DNA of 64,000 nucleotides from contig OZ244866.1 in the NCBI GenBank assembly GCA_965221185.1, forward strand, positions 930,001 through 994,000, in the 5' to 3' direction. The DNA is from Aldehydirespirator sp965221185 (GTDB lineage Bacteria; Actinomycetota; Acidimicrobiia; Acidimicrobiales; Aldehydirespiratoraceae). The notes below the pieces were generated by a model that saw nothing but the letters and a program-made list of their open reading frames with translations, had not been told where the DNA came from and made no database searches. The translations under genes were made by a program, and so were the position numbers. Below, in pieces: positions 60,686 through 64,000 of the stretch; positions within the stretch are counted from its first letter, which is position 1; each line of letters starts with the position of its first letter.

Positions 60686-62037
60686 GCCCTGCGCGTAATC
60701 GTGGGATGAGGGTTGCTGGCACCGGTTGGGGTCATTATGTCACGAGGATGCCGCGGGCTTCGAAGTTGTGGGGTTGGTGAAGCCGTGGGCGGTTCGGCGC
60801 AGGACTTGGAGCAGGTTGTTTGTTCCCTCGATGCGTCCGTTGGAAGCTCGGTCTGTGTGGTGCCAGGCCAGGATCTCGTCTGACCATGCGATGAAGGTGT
60901 CGACGGTGTCGTGGTACTCGGGCAGCTCTCCGGTCTCATAGAGGTCGCAGAACCGTCCCAGGGCCTCTAGGGCGCCTTGGTGGTCGTTGGCGAGGTAGAG
61001 GCCGTGGAGCTCCTGTAGGGCCTGCCAGCCGGCTTTGAGCCGCGGGTGCGTGTCAAAGAGGGCGTCGAGGCGGGCCTGGTCGGCGCCGGTGAGGGTGTCG
61101 CCACGCCGCAGCAGCAAGAACCGGGCTCTGAACACCTCTGGGTCGAAGGCGGGCTTGACGCCGTGGGGCTCGCGGCGCTGGATGTCGCGGCGCACCGCGG
61201 TGAGCCCCGCACAGAACCATCTGATGACGTGGAAGCGGTCCAGCACGTGGCGGGCGTGGGGCAAGCAGGCGTCCACGGAGGCCTTGTAGGCGCGCGACCC
61301 GTCGGTGACGACGACTTTGACTCCTCTGCGCCACTTGTGGCCCTGTGACATCAAAAACGCTGACAGCGCAGCGCTGCTGCGGTGCTCGACCATCGCCAGG
61401 GTCCGGCCGGTGTCCGCGTTGACGATGACGGTGACGTAGCGGTGGCGCTTGCGCATGGAGGTCTCATCGACCAACAGCACCCGGCACCGCCGGCTGCGGC
61501 GATGCTCGGCGACGAGCCCCGACCAGGCCCTCACCAGCGCGTTCACTGACGGCCAGCTCACACCGTGGCGGCGCACCACCGCACGGATCGTCATCGCCTG
61601 CGCGTCCGCGACCAGACGCTGCGCCAGGCGCCGCGTCAGCCGTCCGTCGAACTCGGGGTGCTCCTCGAGCCACCGGCTGTCGCAGCCGCCGCACACGAAC
61701 CGCCGCCGCATCCACACCAGCGTCGTGCGCCGCCCCGACACCTCAAGGTCGCGCACCGCGCGCTCGCGGGTGTCATGGACCCTGTGGCACTTGAACCCGC
61801 AGTGCGGGCAACGAGGACGCCTCACGGTCGACTCGACCCGCACCCTCAACTCCTCGGCAGTGTCAACAACCACCGCGAGCACGCGGACCTGGCGCAGGTG
61901 CAGCCGCACCCCCATAACATCGGAAGCCATCGGGGCCCTCCTGGATCGCTGACGTTGACATCACCGATCCCAGCAGGGCCCCGACCCCTACTCAGGGACC
62001 CTCAACCACCCCGCTCCCCACGTTCCCGCGCAGGCTC
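60686..62037 (-). mobile_element. ISL3-family element B, 1352 bp
   Basis: Right end GAGCCTGCGCGGGAACG (complement ending 62037) is shared with copies at 46842 and 63673. The left end GGCCCTGCGCGTAATCG at 60686 matches it imperfectly (about 16 of 21), as ISL3 ends do. The flanking 8-bp stretches do not match. Confidence 0.82.
60740..61930 (-). CDS. ISL3-family transposase B
   Basis: 396 residues, apparently intact. N-terminal zinc finger 'RPRCPHCGFK' with 'CGGCDSRW', helix-turn-helix, and DDE residues in 'VLLVDETSMRKRH', 'VVTDGSRAYK' and 'NGRIEGTNNLLQVLRRTAHGF'. ATG 61930. A second copy begins at 63779, so this type has been active recently. Confidence 0.92.
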   Translation of the reverse strand: MASDVMGVRLHLRQVRVLAVVVDTAEELRVRVESTVRRPRCPHCGFKCHRVHDTRERAVRDLEVSGRRTTLVWMRRRFVCGGCDSRWLEEHPEFDGRLTRRLAQRLVADAQAMTIRAVVRRHGVSWPSVNALVRAWSGLVAEHRRSRRCRVLLVDETSMRKRHRYVTVIVNADTGRTLAMVEHRSSAALSAFLMSQGHKWRRGVKVVVTDGSRAYKASVDACLPHARHVLDRFHVIRWFCAGLTAVRRDIQRREPHGVKPAFDPEVFRARFLLLRRGDTLTGADQARLDALFDTHPRLKAGWQALQELHGLYLANDHQGALEALGRFCDLYETGELPEYHDTVDTFIAWSDEILAWHHTDRASNGRIEGTNNLLQVLRRTAHGFTNPTTSKPAASS

Positions 62038-62526
62038 CATGTCTCTCCCGCGACCAGGTTGATGACGGCCTGGACCGTCGTCAACGTACCAGCGGCCTGT
62101 GCGAGAACGCGGGAAGGGTCGCTCATTGTGAGCCTCCGCCCCCTTGCGCAGACCCCGCGGGGCTACGGCGACGATGGCTTGCGCCTCCGGCGGCTACTCC
62201 CTCCTCGCTGTCTGCCTTTTGCCTTCTTGTCTGCGACCCTTCCCTGGCTCCGTGTTTCTTGCCGGGTGCCGTGTCTCTCTGGAGGGGTGCGGATGGCCTC
62301 TGCTTGCGCTGGTGCGGAGGCCGATGACGGTGGGCTAGTCGCTGTTGGGGTTGCGGTCAGTGTGAGCGTGCGCTGAGCGCTGGTTGTGGGCCGAGATTCT
62401 GGAACTGCGGGCTGGGGTGGAGTCGTTGGGGGCGGGCGTGTCGGCGCGGTACGCCAGTGGCATCCCGGCTGTCGTACCCGGTCGCTGTAATGGGCGTGGT
62501 CGGACCGCCAACGAGAAGGGAACACG
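62038..62526. other. Segment without a supported gene
   Basis: About 490 bp between element B and a small gene. Short open frames only; nothing recognisable. Confidence 0.4.
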
Positions 62527-62682
62527 ATGCGGAAGACGAAGGAAGCCTCCGGGGCGCTTCTGGCCATAGGGCTGGTGCTGTCTCTGGTGGGGATGTGGAC
62601 TGGATGGACCGAGGTCGTCGCGGCTTGGGCGTTGGGCCACATCGTTGACCTGATTCCTGACTACGCGGAGAGGGCGCAGTGA
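62527..62682 (+). CDS. Small membrane protein, 51 aa
   Basis: ATG 62527 has GAAGGG at good distance. One hydrophobic helix ('ALLAIGLVLSLVGMWTGW') and a second amphipathic part with Trp, ending in 'YAERAQ'. Too short to assign; it resembles small peptides seen in toxin or accessory loci. Lies between two facing ISL3 copies. Confidence 0.45.
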   Translation: MRKTKEASGALLAIGLVLSLVGMWTGWTEVVAAWALGHIVDLIPDYAERAQ

Positions 62683-62894
62683 GGGTCGCGCAGGGTCTAC
62701 GGAACTGCTGCCATCGTGGATCTGGACCGCTCTGGTCTCTTGGAGGGTCTTGGTGTGAGCTGTTAGGGGCGAGGTCGGCGGCCGCCGGTAAGTTACAGGG
62801 GTGGCATACGGAGCCGAACAGTCGGAACAGGCATGGCGGGCGGTGGGCATGCCGTCTTGGGTGGAGTGCATCGTGCCCTCGGCAGGTGTGACCG

Positions 62895-63575
62895 ATGCCT
62901 AAGGCGAGACATGCCATGAGGCGGCTGCTTCGTCGCGATGACAGGCTCTGCGGGGTTCACCTCGGCGGCTGCGGAAAGGAGATCGCTCCGGGGCAGAGCC
63001 CCAACCGTGACCACATCATCCCGCGGTCATTGTTCAAGAAGGTGGCGCTAGGCAGGGAGTACGAGTTTGAACAGGACTGGAACTGCCAGCCCATGCACGA
63101 AGCCTGCAATACTTCCAAGGCGTTCCAGATGGACAGCTGGCCACGCTTCGGCTGCCGGTGCCATTTCCTGCAAGTAGTCGAAGGCGACTTGTATGTCTGC
63201 ACCACGGGCAAGGTCGGACAAGGAAGCCACAAGCTTCTATCCAACGTCGTAGATGATTTCCCAGAGTCGCCGGAAAGGGTGGATGCCCGCGTCGTTGTAG
63301 GGCATCACAAAGACACCCAAGAGCAACGCTTCGTCGGGTTCAGAAAGGACCGGTATGGATACATGCTCCCTGGCATTCATGCCCGTGAAGTTGACTGGTT
63401 CAATCTTCATGAACAGGCACGGGTGGGATTGCCCACGCCGGAGCGGTTCTGGGTGGATGAGCGTGGACGCATCACCCGTACTTGGGGAATGTCGCGCAAA
63501 TCTATTGCAACGTGCGAGCACGTTCCGTCCTTACGGGAAAATCCCATTGAAGCGCTCATCGGGCGCCCGTCATAA
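62895..63575 (+). CDS. HNH endonuclease-domain protein
   Basis: 226 residues. The N-terminal ~75 residues form an HNH site: 'CGVHLGGCGKEI' gives one Cys pair, 'NRDHIIPRSLF' the first His pair, 'NCQPMHEACNTSKAF' the Asn and last Cys/His. The C-terminal ~150 residues are unknown. ATG 62895. It may be a homing or defence nuclease; the flanking ISL3 copies indicate that it moved with them. Confidence 0.8.
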   Translation: MPKARHAMRRLLRRDDRLCGVHLGGCGKEIAPGQSPNRDHIIPRSLFKKVALGREYEFEQDWNCQPMHEACNTSKAFQMDSWPRFGCRCHFLQVVEGDLYVCTTGKVGQGSHKLLSNVVDDFPESPERVDARVVVGHHKDTQEQRFVGFRKDRYGYMLPGIHAREVDWFNLHEQARVGLPTPERFWVDERGRITRTWGMSRKSIATCEHVPSLRENPIEALIGRPS

Positions 63576-63672
63576 CAAGGCCCAAGTTCCCCCGCTAGCG
63601 GCTGCTCGCTGAGTCTCGCCTAGCGCTTGGTCTTGCCCTGCCTCTTGAAGTGCTCCCGTAGCAGCTTGATTG

Positions 63673-64000
63673 AGCCTGCGCGGGAACGTGGGGAGCGGGG
63701 TGGTTGAGGGTCCCTGAGTAGGGGTCGGGGCCCTGCTGGGATCGGTGATGTCAACGTCAGCGATCCAGGAGGGCCCCGATGGCTTCCGATGTTATGGGGG
63801 TGCGGCTGCACCTGCGCCAGGTCCGCGTGCTCGCGGTGGTTGTTGACACTGCCGAGGAGTTGAGGGTGCGGGTCGAGTCGACCGTGAGGCGTCCTCGTTG
63901 CCCGCACTGCGGGTTCAAGTGCCACAGGGTCCATGACACCCGCGAGCGCGCGGTGCGCGACCTTGAGGTGTCGGGGCGGCGCACGACGCTGGTGTGGATG
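63673..64000 (+). mobile_element. ISL3-family element C, left part
   Basis: Starts with the same GAGCCTGCGCGGGAACG end as element B but in opposite orientation, and runs past the window edge. The ~330 visible bases match element B apart from the orientation. Confidence 0.9.
63779..64000 (+). CDS. ISL3-family transposase C, 5' part
   Basis: ATG 63779; the first 74 residues are the same as those of transposase B, including the zinc finger. It is cut by the window end, so intactness cannot be judged. Confidence 0.9.
   Translation, partial: MASDVMGVRLHLRQVRVLAVVVDTAEELRVRVESTVRRPRCPHCGFKCHRVHDTRERAVRDLEVSGRRTTLVWM

Noticed and set aside
45063..64000. Right attachment site for a tRNA-Val integrative element
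   Set aside because: I did not find a repeat of the tRNA 3' end or an integrase in the window; the island idea rests on gene content only.

Overview
The window is about 64 kb of a high-GC chromosome, most likely from an actinobacterium. GTG and TTG starts are common, genes overlap by GTGA/ATGA, there is a DUF222/13E12-type HNH protein, and a SAM-I/IV-superfamily riboswitch sits ahead of metX. A class such as Acidimicrobiia would fit, but that is an inference; no rRNA or other marker is present. It divides into a core-like part (1 to about 45.06 kb) and an accessory part (about 45.06 to 64 kb) that begins right after a tRNA-Val gene.

Region 1 (1-4.3 kb): the end of an ABC-2 permease, a PfkB kinase, an SRPBCC protein, a TetR regulator and a dienoyl-CoA isomerase-like crotonase. 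Region 2 (4.3-18.5 kb) is the centrepiece: a LacI regulator diverges, across a perfect 16-bp operator, from a long inositol catabolic cluster (iolE, iolC, a 2-hydroxyacid dehydrogenase, a Gfo/Idh/MocA dehydrogenase, iolD, an SDR, a membrane desaturase-Rieske fusion, iolG, a broken RmlD-like gene, iolB and a LacD-type aldolase). Together these can take an inositol to a 2-deoxy-5-ketogluconate phosphate and cleave it. The desaturase-Rieske fusion looks like rhizobial MocD and MocE joined in one chain, suggesting that the cluster also accepts O-methylated inositols or related cyclitols. Malonate-semialdehyde dehydrogenase (iolA) and a dedicated transporter are not seen.

Region 3 (18.6-31.4 kb): paired membrane paralogues, the HNH protein, a three-gene coupled unit (membrane protein, winged-helix regulator, metallo-hydrolase) with its own operator, a second 2-hydroxyacid dehydrogenase, upp, an exported SLH-M16 peptidase fusion, adenosine deaminase and a DEAD-box helicase. 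Region 4 (31.4-45.06 kb): SAM riboswitch, metX and a sulfhydrylase; tRNA-Gly, tRNA-Cys and tRNA-Val; VapBC; a folate-binding aminomethyltransferase-type protein; an MFS exporter; a HipA-like kinase bracketed by long inverted repeats; a KhtTU-type K+/H+ antiporter; an ArsR-permease pair; and a crotonase.

Region 5 (45.06-64 kb) is a mobile, partly decayed island. It holds at least five insertion sequences or relics (IS21, two kinds of ISL3, IS256), two secreted proteins with a shared N-terminal anchor, a HigB/RelE-like toxin, a RES-Xre toxin-antitoxin pair, a lipoprotein serpin, a voltage-gated-type K+ channel and an HNH protein between two facing ISL3 copies.

A genome-wide habit is visible: short tandem arrays (units of 32-66 bp) repeatedly start at, and include, the stop codon of the gene they follow.
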